Of a stretch of 6,334 bases of DNA, positions 5,796 through 6,334 are shown piece by piece. The stretch is from contig QHZM01000362.1 in NCBI GenBank assembly GCA_003224665.1, forward strand, positions 1 through 6,334. The letters run 5' to 3'. The DNA is from Acidobacteriota bacterium (lineage in GTDB: Bacteria; Acidobacteriota; Terriglobia; UBA7540). The notes below the pieces were generated by a model that worked only from the letters and a program-made list of their open reading frames with translations, was not told where the DNA came from and ran no database searches. Each line of letters opens with the position of its first letter. The stretch's first letter is position 1. A program made the position numbers and the translations under genes.

Positions 5796-6218
5796 GTGGC
5801 GATGGTGGGCGGCAGCATTGTAGTCGCAACCAAAGAAGGGACGTTGCGGGTGGAAGGTAGAGGTACGGCGCAAGAGGTGGCAAAAGGGAAGACGATTACC
5901 ATCCCGGTGACATCCGCCCGGGCTCCAAAGGCCGGAGCGGGAGCGGGGCCAGTGGGAGGAGGGGGCGCGAGCACGGCATTGGAGGCTGGTGCATTGGGAG
6001 CTGGGGCCGCGGCGGCAATTCTCTCGGGCATATCAATTTCGCGAGCGAATGGTGCTAAGGATGCGGCGACGGCTGCTAACGCGACGGCCGCTCAAGCAGT
6101 AACCCAGGCGACCGCGGCCGCCAATTCGGCTGCTACAGCGGCAGATCAAGCGACTATAGCGGCAACGGATGCGGGCATAGCCTGCAAAACTGTTAGTCCC
6201 GACGCACCTTGCCTGTAG
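5796..6218 (+). pseudogene. C-terminal half of the FecR-like protein, in frame after two amber codons
   Basis: This 140-codon stretch continues the previous gene in the same frame. Counting from its first codon, residues 4-36 (GGSIVVATKEGTLRVEG, then a KGKTITI strand) finish the beta domain. Residues 43-58 are a Gly/Ala/Pro linker (AGAGAGPVGGGG). Residues 60-82 are a hydrophobic Ala/Gly/Leu/Ile segment that could span or dip into a membrane. From about 87 an Ala/Thr/Asn/Gln-rich tail (AATAANATAAQAVTQA and similar) runs to IACKTVSPDAPCL, with two Cys near the end. The possible internal starts (GTG 5796, ATG 5802) have no good ribosome-binding site and the half lacks a signal peptide, so independent expression is unlikely. 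The absence of further stops or frameshifts suggests recent decay, an error, or suppression of the stops. Function unknown. Confidence 0.6.
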
Positions 6219-6238
6219 CCTAGAAGGCGCCGGCCTAA

Positions 6239-6309
6239 GGAATGCGTTCCAGACGTGCGTGATCGGATCAGCGCCGGTTTGAGAGATTGGGAGGCTCGCG
6301 AAGCATTCC
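6239..6309. repeat. Short inverted repeat in the 3' flank
   Basis: GGAATGC (6239-6245) is the reverse complement of GCATTCC (6303-6309), 57 bases apart, after the FecR-like gene's final TAG. The rest of 6219-6334 shows no gene or T-run, and the repeat may be chance. Confidence 0.2.
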
Positions 6310-6334
6310 GTCCTGGCTGAGGCGATTACCGGCC

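Overview
This is a GC-rich bacterial segment, dense in genes on the + strand only. It holds a pentose-phosphate-pathway cluster followed by an unrelated, independently promoted gene for a secreted protein. The combination of G6PDH with an OpcA partner, composite palindromic intergenic repeats of the 'CTCTCCCCC...GGGGGAGAG' kind, and a secreted FecR-like barrel protein followed by an Ala/Gly-rich tail is most reminiscent of Acidobacteriota. That placement is an inference, because no rRNA or marker gene is present.

Layout: 1-1428, the C-terminal ~475 codons of transketolase (tkt; start lies outside the window). 1429-1721, an intergenic stretch with a 31-codon ORF and a ~140-bp element made of several hairpins bounded by inverted repeats. 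1722-3197, glucose-6-phosphate dehydrogenase (zwf), whose start codon lies 12 bp after the right end of the element. 3194/3198-4311, opcA, the G6PDH assembly/activator protein; its conserved N-terminal frame has no start codon. 4326-4988, ribulose-phosphate 3-epimerase (rpe) with a strong Shine-Dalgarno and a TTG start. 4989-5393, a non-coding gap with a hairpin, a near-consensus sigma70 promoter with an AT-rich upstream segment, and a structured leader. 5394-6218, one continuous frame for a secreted FecR-like protein, interrupted by two in-frame TAG codons 12 codons apart. 6219-6334, no recognisable gene.

The four metabolic genes belong together. Zwf with OpcA feeds the oxidative branch and makes NAD(P)H, while Rpe and Tkt interconvert pentose phosphates in the non-oxidative branch. 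Zwf-opcA and opcA-rpe are tightly spaced and probably co-translated. The lactonase, 6-phosphogluconate dehydrogenase, transaldolase and ribose-5-phosphate isomerase are not in this window.

The points that deserve a second look are three apparent gene lesions that leave conserved coding sequence intact around them: the hairpin element at the 5' end of zwf, the start-less opcA N-terminus (curable by a single A indel), and the double-amber FecR-like gene behind a strong-looking promoter. A Gln in place of the usual metal-ligand His in Rpe is a smaller point. I found no clear evidence of a wholly new system.
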